Positions 30,179-42,989 of a stretch of DNA of 64,000 bases are shown here, piece by piece (positions within the stretch are counted from its first letter, which is position 1; every line of letters begins with the position of its first letter). The stretch is from Cephalopachus bancanus (taxonomy: Eukaryota; Chordata; Mammalia; Primates; Tarsiidae): assembly GCA_027257055.1 (NCBI GenBank), contig JAPVLO010000984.1, positions 186,001 through 250,000 of the forward strand. Reading direction: 5' to 3'. Below the pieces are notes generated by a model, which was not told the DNA's origin, searched no databases, and saw only the letters and a program-made list of their open reading frames with translations. The translations under genes and the position numbers were made by a program.

Positions 30179-30981
30179 GGGGGAATTGTGCTGTTATTGT
30201 GCCGTTATTAGAAGGAAGGTCAACACAAAGGCAAAAGCAACAAATGTCCACTCTAAGGCACAGCACCTCCATATATTATTTATATTCTCTGTGGATCAAG
30301 GGCTGGCAAAACTCCTTTTCCTGCGGCAGGAGAATTGAAACTTTGGTCAGCTTTCTGGCTTTGTGTTCTTGTTAACTAAATGAAGATAGATTCCTAGCTG
30401 TGTTACTAAGCAGCATCGCCTCCGACAGAATGACCCCCCACTGGAAATGGCATCTGGACTGGGGGGAGCTACAGCTGACCTGTAAATACCAGAGGAGAAG
30501 CCAGGCTGTGGGCTTCTAAGTGCAGTGACTTGCGACTGGGCGTGTCTCTTGCAGGGGCCTGGAAAGCTGTGCCCGAGTTGTTGTTGCAAGAGATATTTGT
30601 TCCTGTGGGACCTGAGCCTTCTAAGCCAGGGTGATTCCCTACCCAACCATTATGCGGGGGGTGGGAACAGCTCCTGGACAGCTTTGTGGACTGTGGCATA
30701 AGAGGGACGATGGACATTGACAAGCTACAGTTTATGCTGTTGTGCCCCGCATCTTCCAAGATCGATGCCAAACGTCGCCTGTAATAATTCTGTGAGCCTG
30801 ATATCTGTAGTTAAACCTAAAAGGACTCCCTGGTGGGTATTGAAGTCACTTTCATAATTCTGTGACACAGAATAGTTGCTTTAAGAAAGCCCTCTAGCCA
30901 AAGGTGACAGAAACCCAACCCAAACCATTTTAAGGAAAGAAAGGAACATGTTAGTTCTTTCAGTTAAAAATCCAGCCATCT
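30177..30981. other. Unassigned intron sequence
   Basis: No exon or clear mobile element is recognised. Confidence 0.3.
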
Positions 30982-31297
<316 letters not shown>

Positions 31298-31356
31298 TCA
31301 GGTATGTCTGAATCCAGGAGCTCAGATGATGTCAGCAGGGCTCTTTATCATTTTCT

Positions 31357-31632
31357 TTCTTTCTTTTCTTTTCTTTTTTTCTTTTGAGTCAGAGTCTTAG
31401 GCTGGAGTGCAGTGGCTGCTCCCTGCTGGGTTCAGGCAATCCTTCCACTTCAGTCTTCTAAGTAGCTGGAACTGCAGGCATGTGCCACCATGCCCGGTTA
31501 ATTTTTTTATGTATGTAAAGATGAGGTCTCACCATGTTGCCCAGGCTGGTCTCGAACCCCTGGGCTCAGGCAATCCTCTCACCTCAGCCTCCCAAAGTGC
31601 TAGGATTATTGGTGTGAGCCACTATTCCTGGC
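31357..31632 (-). mobile_element. Alu with internal deletion, antisense
   Basis: TTTTGAGTCAGAGTCTTAGG to GTGAGCCACTATTCCTGG. The part with the first CACTCTGTCACCC and the right-arm hairpin region is shortened. A perfect 12-bp duplication TTATCATTTTCT lies at 31345-31356 and 31633-31644. Confidence 0.9.
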
Positions 31633-31917
31633 TTATCATTTTCTATATGTCAACTCTGCTTTCCCTGTGCTGGATTTATTCTTAGGCTGGGTCTCCTTAT
31701 CAGGTGACAGGGAGGGCTACTGACAGCTTAGCTGGTAATTCTAGAATAAAAATAGAATGTGTCAGAAAAAAATCCGTGGTTGACTTTGACTGGCCTGGCT
31801 TGGCACATGACCAGAAAATATGTCTGCTACCATTTTTTCCACTGCAACATCTGTTTCCTCCTTTTAATTACCTCAAGTTAGAATATGAATTTTTCCATAG
31901 ATCTGCTACCATTTTTC

Positions 31918-32265
31918 CCCACCAAAACTCATGTTGAAATGTGGTCCCTAATGTGGATGTGTTGGGCGGTGAGGCCTAGTGAGAGGTGTTTGCGTCATGG
32001 AGGTGAATCCCTCATGAATATCTTGGTGTACTTCTTGGTAGTGAGTTCTCATTTTGGTAAGAATGTGTTAATTCTCATAGAAATAGAATGGATTAGTTCT
32101 TGCAAGAGTGGGTTGCTCTAAAGCCTCCCTGTGCTACGACACAGTGCAAAAGCCCAGAAGTCAGTGCCATGCCCTTGAACTTCTCAGCCTGCAGAACTGT
32201 GAGCTAAATACACCTCTTTATCAATTACGCAGCCTCTTTGTTATAGCAGCACAAAACCGATGAAG
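31918..32265 (+). mobile_element. MST/THE1-like MaLR LTR, sense
   Basis: CCAAAACTCATGTTGAAATG, GTGAGGCCTAGTGAGAGGTG, CTTCTCAGCCTGCAGAACTG, TGAGCTAAATACACCTC and TTATAGCAGCACAAAACCGA give a MaLR LTR in the sense direction. Confidence 0.75.
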
Positions 32266-33872
<1,607 letters not shown>

Positions 33873-33970
33873 GAGGGAAACACTGCCTTGCATCTCGCTG
33901 CAAAGCACGGTCACAGTCCTGACGTGCAAGTGCTGTGACTCAATGGCAAGAAATAAACAAGATGAGTGAG
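33873..33970 (+). pseudogene. ANKDD1B: ANKDD1B exon 7, frameshift and premature TGA
   Basis: 98 bp where 99 is expected. Twenty-one codons read EGNTALHLAAKHGHSPDVQV and L, then TGA at 33936-33938. Restoring one base near there gives WQEINKMSE in the next frame, homologous to the end of the repeat, so a single-base deletion explains it. The acceptor CGCAG/GAG is canonical. The donor GAG/GTTCAG is acceptable. A TGA in the middle of the ankyrin array would remove the death domain and make the mRNA a candidate for nonsense-mediated decay. Confidence 0.87.
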
Positions 33971-34224
33971 GTTCAGTACTCAGTACGGGAGGGCATGGGG
34001 CTTAGGTGGGGCGGGGTCAGAGGAATGGCTTTCAAGAAGAGGACGGGAGGAAAACAGAGTTGCTAGTGCCACAACACGCAAAACGGGATGCTCACAGACT
34101 CCTACTTCTATCTTCAAAGTGTCCCACAGCATTTCATTTGTTCATGTATTCCTTTGCCCACCCATTCAGTCAAAAACATTTGCTTAATATGAATATGTAT
34201 TCTCTGCTGGATGAAGCATGTATT

Positions 34225-34516
34225 TTCTTTTCTTTTTTTGAGTTGGACTCTCACTCTGTCACCCAGACTGGAGTGCAGTGGCCGCTCCCGGCCACCGCAG
34301 CCTCGACCCGCTGGGCTCCGGCGACCCTTCTGCCTCCGCCTTCCGAGTAGCTGGAACCACAGGCGCGCGCTACCACGCCCAGCTAGTTTTTTGATTTATT
34401 GTAGAGATGAGGTCTCACCAGATTGCCCAGGCAGGTCTCGAACCTGCGGGCTCAGGCAATCCACTCACCTCAGCCTCCCAAAGCACAGGATTACAGGCTG
34501 AGCCACCGAGCCCGAC
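34225..34516 (-). mobile_element. Lineage-specific Alu, antisense
   Basis: TTTTTTTGAGTTGGACTCTC to GAGCCACCGAGCCCGAC, with GTGGCCGCTCCCGGCCACC. A perfect 13-bp duplication TGAAGCATGTATT lies at 34212-34224 and 34517-34529. Confidence 0.93.
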
Positions 34517-34683
34517 TGAAGCATGTATTCTTATTCTAGAAGCCGGCAGGGCAAGAATGGAATGCAAAATACAATATATCCAGCAACATGCAATAATAGG
34601 TGTCTATACAGTACCTCATGAGAACACAGAGGAGAATCTATTACAGAAATACACTTTTCACAGAGGAGGTGATCTAGGTCTTG

Positions 34684-34964
34684 GCTTTTTTTTTTTTGTC
34701 ACCCAGGCTAGAGTGCAGTGGCATGATCCTGACCCACTACAGCCTCAGCCTACTGGGCCCAGGTGAACCTTCTGCCTCAGCCTCCTTAGCAGTTGGAAAT
34801 ACAGGCATGCTCCACCATGCCTGGCTAATTTTTGCAGTTTTTATAGAGCCAAGTTCTTGCGATTGCTCAGGCTGGTCTCAAACTCCTGAGCTCCAAGCTC
34901 AAGTGATTCTTCTGCCTCGACCTCCCAAAGTGCTGGGATTACAGGTGTGCCACCACACCCAGCT
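34684..34964 (-). mobile_element. AluJ-like element, antisense
   Basis: T run, TGTCACCCAGGCTAGAGTGC to GTGCCACCACACCCAGC. The old form has GGCATGATCCTGACCCACTA. GTCTTGRC-like sequences flank it. Confidence 0.88.
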
Positions 34965-35787
34965 GTGTCTTGACATTTTGAAGGGACATTGGCAGGAGGG
35001 GTTTGAGGAGGGCACAGGTGTGCAGTATTTCACACAGAGGTAATGGCCCATGTAAAGGCCCTGGGGCATGAAGGAGTATGGTGCGTCCTGGGACTGACAA
35101 GCTCGGGGTGGCTGGGAACGCAGCAGTGGAGTGAGTCAAGGCAGACGGATGACAAAAGGCTATGCTTCCCAGGATGGGCTGGCTTCGATGTGTTGCCAGC
35201 AGACACCTAGATGGGTTTTAAGCAGTGAAGAGAAATAGCTCCCTCTGAGGTGTGGGCAGGTAACTGCCACAGCCGTTTGGAGGGTGCATGGGTGCCGGGA
35301 GAGCCGGGAAGTGGGGAGGCCCAGGCAGACGACCGCCGGAAGCGGGAAGCGGGAGCTACGGAAGACCCTCCCCCAGGCACTCACGGGCACCCAGCAGGAG
35401 CCAGTGGTGGAAGGAGGTGGAGTCCCCAGGGCTACGACCAGTGCCCAGGGAGAGGGCGGACGTCCTGATCCCAGCTCTCTGGCAGGGCTGCTGACAGGAA
35501 ATACAAGGGAGGAGCAGAGGGGAGGTGGGCACTTGGGACTTGGCAGGGGCTGCTGACAGGAAGTACAAGGGATGGAGGCATCCGAGAAGGGGGAAATCCA
35601 GTGGAGAGTGACAGAGCCAGACGCAGGATCTGGGCTCGGTGGAGGGGCTGTGGCTGTGGAGGTGGATTTGTGGGGTATTTGCCCTGGTTGGTCACTTCTT
35701 AATCTTCGTGTCAATGCCTTTTTTTGGCTGGCGTTTTAGATGAGTAGAGTCCTCTTGGATGTTATAGTATTGGTTGACTGACTGATT
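34965..35787. other. Intron sequence, L2-like start then unique
   Basis: About 34970-35140 (CATTGGCAGGAGGGGTTTGA, AAGGCCCTGGGGCATGAAGG) resembles an L2 3' end. After that comes G-rich unique sequence with several long non-coding frames (for example 35160-35714 minus). CAGGGCTGCTGACAGGAA occurs twice about 66 bases apart (near 35484 and 35546). Confidence 0.45.
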
Positions 35788-35931
35788 GAGACAGGGTCTC
35801 GCTCTGTAGCTCAGGCTGGAAAGCAGTGGCTTGGTCATAGCTCACTGCAGCCTTGAACTCCTGGGCTCAGGCAATCCTCCCGTCTTAGCCTCCTTTGCAG
35901 CTGGGATTGCAGGCATGTGCCACGATGCCTA
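35788..35931 (-). mobile_element. Truncated Alu, antisense
   Basis: GAGACAGGGTCTCGCTCTG to CATGTGCCACGATGCCTAG. Only the right arm is present; it stops at the mid-linker. Confidence 0.8.
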
Positions 35932-36151
35932 GATTTTATATTTTGATAACTTCTAAACTTGGTGCCTTTCCAGAGAGATACTAGAAGAAGCTATATCATA
36001 AGCATTTACTTCAAGACACCATCAGAATATTTATTCTGTGCTGCCTATTGAGAGTTTTTAGATGCTAATCTTAGATTATTTTTTACCATACATATTAATA
36101 TATAAAGTTAAAAAAAAAGAGTTGAATCCTTCCAAGTAACTTTCCTATTAG

Positions 36152-36437
36152 GTCCTTTTTTTTTTAAGTCAGGATCTTGCTCTGTTGCCCAGGCTAGAGG
36201 GCGGTGGCATGATCATGGCTCACCACAGCCTCTACCTCTGACCTCAGGTGATCCTTCCACCTCAGCCTCCCAAGTAGCTGGGACTAAAAATGTGTGCCAC
36301 TATGCCTGGCTAATATTTTGGTTTTTTGTAGAAATGAGGACTCACTATATTGCTGGTCTCAGAACCTTGAGCTCAAGCAATTTTCCAGCCTTGGTCTCCC
36401 CAAATGCTAAACTCACAGTGATGAAATGTGCCTGGCC
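36152..36437 (-). mobile_element. AluJ-like element, antisense, diverged
   Basis: T run, AAGTCAGGATCTTGCTCTG to AATGTGCCTGGCC. Many differences and small deletions mark it as old. Confidence 0.85.
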
Positions 36438-36860
36438 GGTTTCTGAGATTTTCTGCTAAGCCACCAATAACTATTCTGATAATGACAGTTATGTCATCCC
36501 TACTACCTGGTTGACTGAGCTGGCCCCATCACCTAATCACCGCCTAAAAGCCACCTCTTGATCTTATTGCGTTGTGGGTTAAGTTTCGCCATGGATTTTG
36601 GAGGAAAACAAATGCAAACACTGAAGGCAGCAGAGATCAAGTCACGTAGTCACAGGATTTAAGGACCTGGTCGTGCTTGCTGTGTTCTGTTTAAAATGGC
36701 ACCGCTGGCATGTCTGCATGTGTGTGGATTTCATCCACCGTGTAGCTCTTTTGGAGTTAGGGCACACTGGGGGAGAATCATGAAGTCCAACAAACTTTAA
36801 TTGTAGATTATGATAGGTTTCGTTGCTCAAAATAAAATACACAGTGATGACATTCTTTTT

Positions 36861-37145
36861 TTTTTTTTTGAAGTCTCATTCTCACCCAGGTTGGATTATA
36901 GTGGCATGATCATAGCTGCCGCAGCCTCAACCTGCTGGGCTCAGGCAACCCTTCCATTTCAGCCTTCTAGGTAGCTAGAAATACACATACAAGCCACCAC
37001 AACCAGCCAGCTAAGCTGTTGATTTATTGTAGAGACGCAGCCTTGCCAAGTTGCCCAAGTTCCTGGGCAAACTCCTGGGCTCAGGCAATCCTCTTGCCTT
37101 GGCCTCCCAAAGTGCTGGGATTACAGGCATAGCCACTGTGCCCCA
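36861..37145 (-). mobile_element. Alu, antisense
   Basis: T run, GAAGTCTCATTCTCACCC to GCATAGCCACTGTGCCCC. ATGAYATTCTTTT lies on both sides (about 36847-36859 and 37148-37160). Confidence 0.87.
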
Positions 37146-37394
37146 CAATGATATTCTTTTGGATACGATTCATAATGTTCATCCAGTCACGGGCTGCCTC
37201 TGCTTCCTGATGCCGGCTATTGCTGGGTCTGTTGGAGTGAGCACCTGAATGTGGGCAGTGGTCTCCAAACATTCTTGGTAGCAAACGCATATCAGTAAAG
37301 AAAGTTTGAGCATGTTCCTGCCACATATACATTGATAGTTAAATTAATACATTGTAAAACGGGTCAGAAATATGTTTTTAAAATCTGAGATATA

Positions 37395-37785
37395 ACGGTC
37401 TTGAAGACACCACTAGCAGCACAAGTCTTGCCAAGCAGAAGAAATCCTCACCCAAGGAGGAAACAGCTAGTGATCTCAAAGAGGCAGGAAACAGAAGTGT
37501 TTCTGAGAAAAGGCGGAAATTTTCTTCCAATGCAGAGCCAGTCTTCAGTAAACCGGAAGAGGCCTCTAGCAGCAAGAGCAGCTCCAAGAAGAAAAGTTTC
37601 ACAGAAGTTCCCACCCCAGGAAGATTAAAATGGACATTCCCTGGGAGGGGGGCAAGCCATGCCCTAAGACAACAATTTTCCATCCCATGTCCTGTATCCC
37701 AATAGAAAACAAAATTCAGAAGAAAAACCGAGATAAAAGAATAAGCAGAAAGAGCAGTTTTGCATTTTCTCCACATTCAAAGGAT
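37395..37785 (+). pseudogene. NOP56: NOP56-like retropseudogene, C-terminal end only
   Basis: Plus-strand frames from about 37399 give KQKKSSPKEETASDLKEAG, then SEKRRKFSS and SSSKSSSKKKSFTEVP. These resemble, in order, the Lys/Ser-rich C-terminal tail of the nucleolar box C/D protein NOP56 as I remember it. The stop is followed by a 3' UTR-like segment. There are no introns, frame breaks are present, and only the last ~75 codons are covered, as expected for a 5'-truncated L1-mediated retrocopy. A poly(A) tail and flanking duplication were not found. Another Lys-rich nucleolar protein is possible. Confidence 0.55.
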
Positions 37786-37934
37786 TATCTTATAGACATC
37801 GAATGTATTTTCCTTTCAGTTTCCTTTGCACTCCTGTACAAATACTTACAGTATATTTTTAGCAGCTACCCAAAATCCATTTACCTATTCTTTAGCTCTT
37901 GGGGGTTTAATTTGCTTCAGGTTTTTTGGTTTGC

Positions 37935-38217
37935 CTGAGTTGGAGTCGCACTCTGTCTCCCAGGCTGGAGTACAGTAGCACAATCATGGCTACCACAGCC
38001 TCAACCTCCTGGGCTCAGGCGACCCTTCCCTCTCAGCCTTCCAGGTAGCTAGAATTACAGATGCGCGCTACTATACCTGATTAGTTTTTTTAAATTTATT
38101 GTGGAGATGAGGCCTTGCCATGTTCCCCAGGCTGGTCTCGAATCCCTGGGCTCAGGCAATCCTCTTGCCTCAGCCTCCCAAAGTGTTGGGATTACAGGCG
38201 TGCGCTACTGCGCCTGG
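37935..38217 (-). mobile_element. Alu, antisense
   Basis: GCCTGAGTTGGAGTCGCAC to GTGCGCTACTGCGCCTGG. TTGCTTCAG lies on both sides (about 37912 and 38218). Confidence 0.88.
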
Positions 38218-38220
38218 CTT

Positions 38221-38470
38221 GCTTCAGCTTTTTAAAAAGTTATTATTATAGGTTGTGCTCTCACAAGCCTCTTTTGTATAAACCTTAGTCTGAACTTTTG
38301 TTTCCTTTGGATATATTCTTAGAGGTAGATTGTTGGGTCAAAGATATGAACCTTTATTAGGCTCTCAGTATATTAAAGACGTGAATTCCTTCCTTCATAT
38401 TTTTTGCAATTATTTTCCCCACTGCAGTTTATCTTTTGACATCACTTTCCTGGAAAAATGAGAAGAAAAA
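38221..38470 (-). mobile_element. L1M-like fragment, antisense
   Basis: GGATATATTCTTAGAGGTAG, ATTGTTGGGTCAAAGATATG and CACTGCAGTTTATCTTTTGAC are antisense L1M 3' wording. The same element probably continues left of the Alu at 37800-37934. Confidence 0.5.
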
Positions 38471-40115
38471 TTACGGGGAGAAATTCCTTTGTAAGCAAGT
38501 GGCTGCCCCAGGCACTTCGGTAAGGCAGCCCAGGGTACAACGTCCCTCTTCGGTGGGATGGGAGCCTTGGCTTCCCTGCTCTTGTGGTGCTGCCGACAGG
38601 ATTGTTCATACCTAGTTAGTGATGAGTGAAACCTTCTGGGTTTTTCCTAATGCAGCTGTTAAGCGACATTACAGGTACCCGCCACCACAACCAGCTAAGT
38701 TGTTGATTTATTTTAGAGAAGGGAGAAATTTATTATCCAAAGGGTGAAATAGTTCGGGAATACGGAAGGAATTCTGCATTTTCTCACAATATTTTTAGGA
38801 AAGAGTCTGCATGAGGAAGGGGAAATATCCAAGTAGTTGTTGTGAGGAACCAGTTTCTCCTTTTTCTCTCTGCTTTGGCCTGAGCCAAACTCTCACGTTC
38901 TCCTACTAGTAGTTATCTGAGTTTCAGAAAACTGAAGCACTGAGATTATTTCTTAAAATTAATATACTTTTTAAAAATGACATGCAACGTTGTAAATCAG
39001 TTGTAAAGATTAAAGTTGTACTTGGTACAAATGTACTTCTAATTTTGTGAATGTAACACTTCATTTTAATTCCTTATTTCTGAGATTATTTTTCTCATCA
39101 GGCTGCTCCCTTCTTGTGGGAGTACACTCAGTCGGAGAAAGGTTTGCCAGACAAACCACTAACAAGGGGCTGAGAGCATGAAGGCTGGGTGGGCAGTCTG
39201 AGAGGAGGCTGCCTCGCAGGGATGGGGCGCTCAGGCTTCGGAGCCAAGCAGCTGGACTGGCGTGCCAGAGCTGCCACGTTTCAGCTGCGCTTTAGTTTTC
39301 TTGTGTGAAATCAGGATCACATCCACCCCTGCCTTACAGGATTGTTGTGTGATTTAATTGTGCGAGATCGTATAGGCTTAGTGGAAGTGCTATCCATCAT
39401 TAAGAGTAATGCAAAGAAATTATACAGATAGTCTGCTGTTTGTCAAACAATTTCATTCCATAACAATGGGAAATTAATTGTAACTTATTTTTCCTTTTGT
39501 GGAATGGAGAAACAGCATTCTTTCTGACTGTTGAGGTGGTCACTAGGAATGCAGCAAAGTGCTACTGGCAGCAGGAAGTGACATCAACATTCCAAATAAA
39601 GTATGTGCTGCAGGTCACGTTCACCCAGGCAGAGAGAAGGGGACTTAGAACATTGTCTGGGGACACTGATCCTGCATTGATCCACTCACTGAAGTTTTGT
39701 CAAATTAACATTTATAATATGCTTTGTTTCAGGTAAGAATTAATGACGCACCTTTTCTATTCCCCAAAGAATGTCTCCTCAAACACAACGCCATTCTTCC
39801 GGTTTATGTGGGGAAGGACTACCTGAAAATGGGGCAAAAGGAGCAAGCATTTGCCCCTTCTTACAGGGAGGCACTCTTATGCTACTTTGTTTCCTCTGCA
39901 GCAGCCAGTGCATGCCTGGCTTATACGGAGTAGTTGCTAGAAAAAAAAGGTGACTGTGTAAAAGCTCAAGTGGTCTTGAAGCATGAAGAAGGCAGGATGA
40001 TGCCTTCCTCTCCAAACAGAGTCCTTTTGCATGTAGTCATGGTGCTAAGACCCTTGAAACTTTCAAGACTGTAGTAAGCCTTTTGTTCTTCTTTAGATCG
40101 GAAAGTTAGAATTGA
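38471..40115. other. Unassigned, with an Alu scrap and a MIR
   Basis: A 50-base Alu scrap (ATTACAGGTACCCGCCACC) lies at about 38668-38720. A MIR-like stretch (TTTTCTTGTGTGAAATCAGG, TACAGGATTGTTGTGTGATT) lies at about 39240-39400. The open frame at 39724-39933 has no recognised homology. Confidence 0.4.
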
Positions 40116-40127
40116 GAAAAGTTGAGG

Positions 40128-40401
40128 CTGGGCTTGGTGACTCGGCCTGTCATCCCAGCACTTTGGGAGGCTGAGGCGAGTGGATTGCCTGAGCCCACGG
40201 GCTCGAGACCAGCCCGGGCAACTTGGTGAGACCTCATCTCCACAAGAAATAAAAAATTAGCTGGGCGTGGTAGCACACACCTGTAGTTCTGGCTACTGAG
40301 GCGGAAGGATCGCCAGAGCCCAGCAGCTCAGCGCTGGGGTGGCTGTGAGTGTGCCGCTGTGACAGAGTGAGACTCCAACTCAAAAAAAAAAAAAGAAAAA
40401 A
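40128..40401 (+). mobile_element. Alu, sense
   Basis: GGCTGGGCTTGGTGACTCGG to GAGACTCCAACTC plus A tail. A perfect 12-bp duplication GAAAAGTTGAGG lies at 40116-40127 and 40402-40413. Confidence 0.92.
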
Positions 40402-40479
40402 GAAAAGTTGAGGAACTCTTTCAGGATCATACAAGGGAGGACCCCCCGCAAAAAACAAAACTCTGGAATTTATTTATAC

Positions 40480-40838
40480 AAAATTGTATATTTATTCTTA
40501 CATGTTAAAACTTCAGGCATCTTCAAAGTACTCTCTGTTTAATGCAGTACACTTTTCAAGATGCTTTTCCCACTGCTCAAAGTAGTGTTGAACCCATCCA
40601 TTTTGATGCCATTTAGTGCTTCTGCCCTTTTTTATTTCACATTTTCTTCCACATCGACAGAATGTTTCTCTGTAAAGACTTTTTTCATCCAGGGAAACAA
40701 GCAACAAAAAGTTGTTCAGGGTGAGGCTGGGTGAATAGGGAGGGTGGAGCACATGCCATTTTTGGTCAAAAACTGTTGAACACCCAGCATGGGGTGAACA
40801 GGTACATCGTCATGGCGTAGGAACCAGTTACCCGAAGC
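40480..40838 (-). pseudogene. Mariner-like transposase, C-terminal fragment
   Basis: The complement encodes HDDVPVHPMLGVQQFL near 40830-40770, then HPPYSPSL (40746-40723) and an ending with FEQWEKHLEKCTALN and YFED. This is the mariner transposase order, from the second catalytic Asp motif (HD) to the third (PYSPDL..D). The third catalytic Asp position reads Asn (TLNNF). A 79-codon stretch is open, but the rest is broken and the N-terminal half is missing, cut off by an unrelated tRNA-like insert. It is an inactive fossil DNA transposon. Confidence 0.75.
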
Positions 40839-41050
40839 CAGACACGGCCTCCCACAGCAATGCAAGCGGTACACTGTGGCTAGTGGGTTCCTAGGACACT
40901 CGCCAAGCCGGGGAAATCCGCACTACAAGGGGCCCATACCCCGAAAAGATAATTCCGGTTTCTTTTGGGTACCCCTTCATACAACAGTGCGAGCATTCAA
41001 ACTCAGGTCTGAGTCCGGTGCCTGAGTTTTTAGCCACCTCAGGGACCTGT
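40839..41050 (-). repeat. Unidentified tRNA-like insert (SINE?)
   Basis: The complement begins GTGGCTAAAAACTCAGGCAC, has a tRNA-like region ending ACCTGAGTTTGAATGCTCGC (a B-box-like GTTTGAATGC), and continues into a 130-base GC-balanced body unlike the surrounding sequence. It abuts the broken mariner transposase. I cannot name the family, and no second copy was noticed in the window. Confidence 0.35.
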
Positions 41051-41068
41051 CCTCAGATCGTTTCCTTT

Positions 41069-41357
41069 CTTTCTTTTTTTTTTTGAGTCAGATTCTCACT
41101 CTGTCGCCCAGGCTGGAGTGCAGTGGCACGCTCACAGTCACCACAGCCTTGAGCTGCTGGGTTCAGGCAATTCTTCCACCTCAGCCTCCCAAGTAGGTAG
41201 AACCACAGGCAAGCACCACCATGCCCAGCTAATTTTATTGTAGAGACCAGATCTCGCCATGTAGCTCAGGCTGGTCTCAAACACATGGACTCAGGCAATC
41301 CTCTCGCCTCGGCCTCCCAAAGTGCTGGGATTACAGGCGTGAGCCACCATGCCCAGC
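41069..41357 (-). mobile_element. Alu, antisense
   Basis: T run, GAGTCAGATTCTCACTCTG to GTGAGCCACCATGCCCAGCC. TTTCCTTTCT lies on both sides (about 41059 and 41359). Confidence 0.9.
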
Positions 41358-42032
41358 CATTTCCTTTCTCTTTCTATTTTTCTAATTAATTGTAGTGAAA
41401 ATAATCCATGAAAAAAACCTGAATATTGCCAAAGGTCAATGATTTTTTGAAAAGTGTCTTACTTCAGTCCCATGTTGCAATTTCACTACCCAGAACTAAC
41501 GTCATTAGTAGTTCATTTAGTCTTCCAGGAATCTTCCATGCATTCACATAGAAAATGTGATTAAACACACACACAGAGATATATATATAGTAACATCACC
41601 AAACAGTAGCATCCTACATATGTGGCTCTGCACTTTGGCTTTTTTTTTTGATTGCCAGTATGCTTTGTATCAGCATAATGTATACACAATTCCTTTTCAA
41701 AAGGCACAAAGTTAAACACTAGAATCAAGATTAAAGTCCCAAACTGGTGTTGTTTTAGATCCTGTGTTCTGCTGGTAGAACTGTACATTTGTACAACCTT
41801 TTGGAAAAGCATTCTGTTCCTCTTCTTTCACCTATGTATGGGAAATTGTGTCAAAGGAATATATCTAAAAGCACGAAAAAGCTAGCTGCACGCATTAAGA
41901 GAGGTGATACAGTTAGCTCCAATAGCTGAGAATGAGATGCAGCCTACATGTGGAATGAATGGTAGGAAAAGGCTGAATAAAAGTTTGGTGCATCTATTTC
42001 TTGGAAAATGATGTAGCCATTAACAATTTTTA
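41358..42032. mobile_element. Old L1 fragments in both orientations
   Basis: About 41510-41690 looks antisense L1M-like. About 41700-42030 looks sense L1M ORF2 end (GCTGGTAGAACTGTACATTT, AACCTTTTGGAAAAGCATTC, GTGTCAAAGGAATATATC). No frame is open. Confidence 0.5.
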
Positions 42033-42334
42033 TTTTTATTATTTATTTATTTATTTATTTGAGTTGGAGTCTCACTCTGTCACCCAGACTGGAGTACAGT
42101 GGCTGCTCCCGGCCACCGCAGCCTCGACCTGCTGGGCTCCGGTGATCCTTCCACTTCAGCCTTCCAAGTAGCCGGAATTACGGGCATGCACCACCATGCC
42201 CGGCTGATTTTTTGATTTATTGTAGAGATGAGGTCTCGCTGCCCAAGCGGGTCTTGAACCCGTGGGCTCAGGCAATTCACACACCTCAGCCTCCCAAAGG
42301 CGCGGGATGACAGGCTGAGCCACCGAGCCCAGCC
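42033..42334 (-). mobile_element. Lineage-specific Alu, antisense
   Basis: An (ATTT)n-type tail, then GAGTTGGAGTCTCACTCTG to GAGCCACCGAGCCCAGCC. It carries GTGGCTGCTCCCGGCCACC. Confidence 0.92.
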
Positions 42335-42664
42335 GAGACATTTCTGAGGATGGAATTGGAGTGAGACGGTGACTCAGTTGACAGTGGGCTTCTTCCACTT
42401 GTGCTGGGTGGAGTGGTTGCCCAGAGTTTGGGCAACTGCCCTCTCCAGGGTCTTTTTCACTACCCTTAGTCTGATGAAGACTTTTGTAGGTCCTCAGAAC
42501 TGGTGTTTCTGGAGTTCCTACCTCACATTTTATCAAACATATTAAAGTGCTCCCACATTCTGTTTCAAATTCATTTTTGGGGGCTGTTAATTACTCTTAA
42601 AGGCTTTTTTTGTTTTTGCTTTTACAATTATTTGGCTACAACGAATTCATCTACTTTACTATTA

Positions 42665-42974
42665 TTATTACTAGTATTATTATTATTTTTTGAGTTGGAG
42701 TCTCACTCTGTCGCCCAGACTAGAGTGCAGTGGCCGCTCCCGGCCACCGCAGCCTCGACCTGTTGGGCTCCGGCGATCCTTCCGCCTCAGCCTTCCAAGT
42801 AGCCGGAATTACAGGCATGCACTACCACGCCCGGCTGATTTTTTTATTTTATTTTATTGTAGAGATGAGGTCTCACCAAGTTGCCCAGGTGGGTCTTGAA
42901 CCCGCGGGCTCAGGCAATCCACTCACCTCAGCCTCCCAAGGCACGGGATTACAGGCTGAGCCACCGAGCCCGGC
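42665..42974 (-). mobile_element. Lineage-specific Alu, antisense
   Basis: An (ATT)n-type tail, GAGTTGGAGTCTCACTCTG to GAGCCACCGAGCCCGGC. TCTACTTTAYTATT lies on both sides (about 42650 and 42975-42988). It has the hairpin right-arm variant. Confidence 0.93.
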
Positions 42975-42989
42975 TCTACTTTATTATTG

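Noticed and set aside
35160..35714. 184-codon minus-strand frame
   Set aside because: Low-complexity Pro/Ser-rich translation of G-rich intron sequence, overlapped by other frames; no support.
40920..40965. Possible mitochondrial insertion (GGGCCCATACCCCGAAAA resembles tRNA-Met)
   Set aside because: Only about 18 bases agree. The sequence on both sides does not follow the mitochondrial tRNA cluster, so chance or a tRNA-like SINE is more likely.
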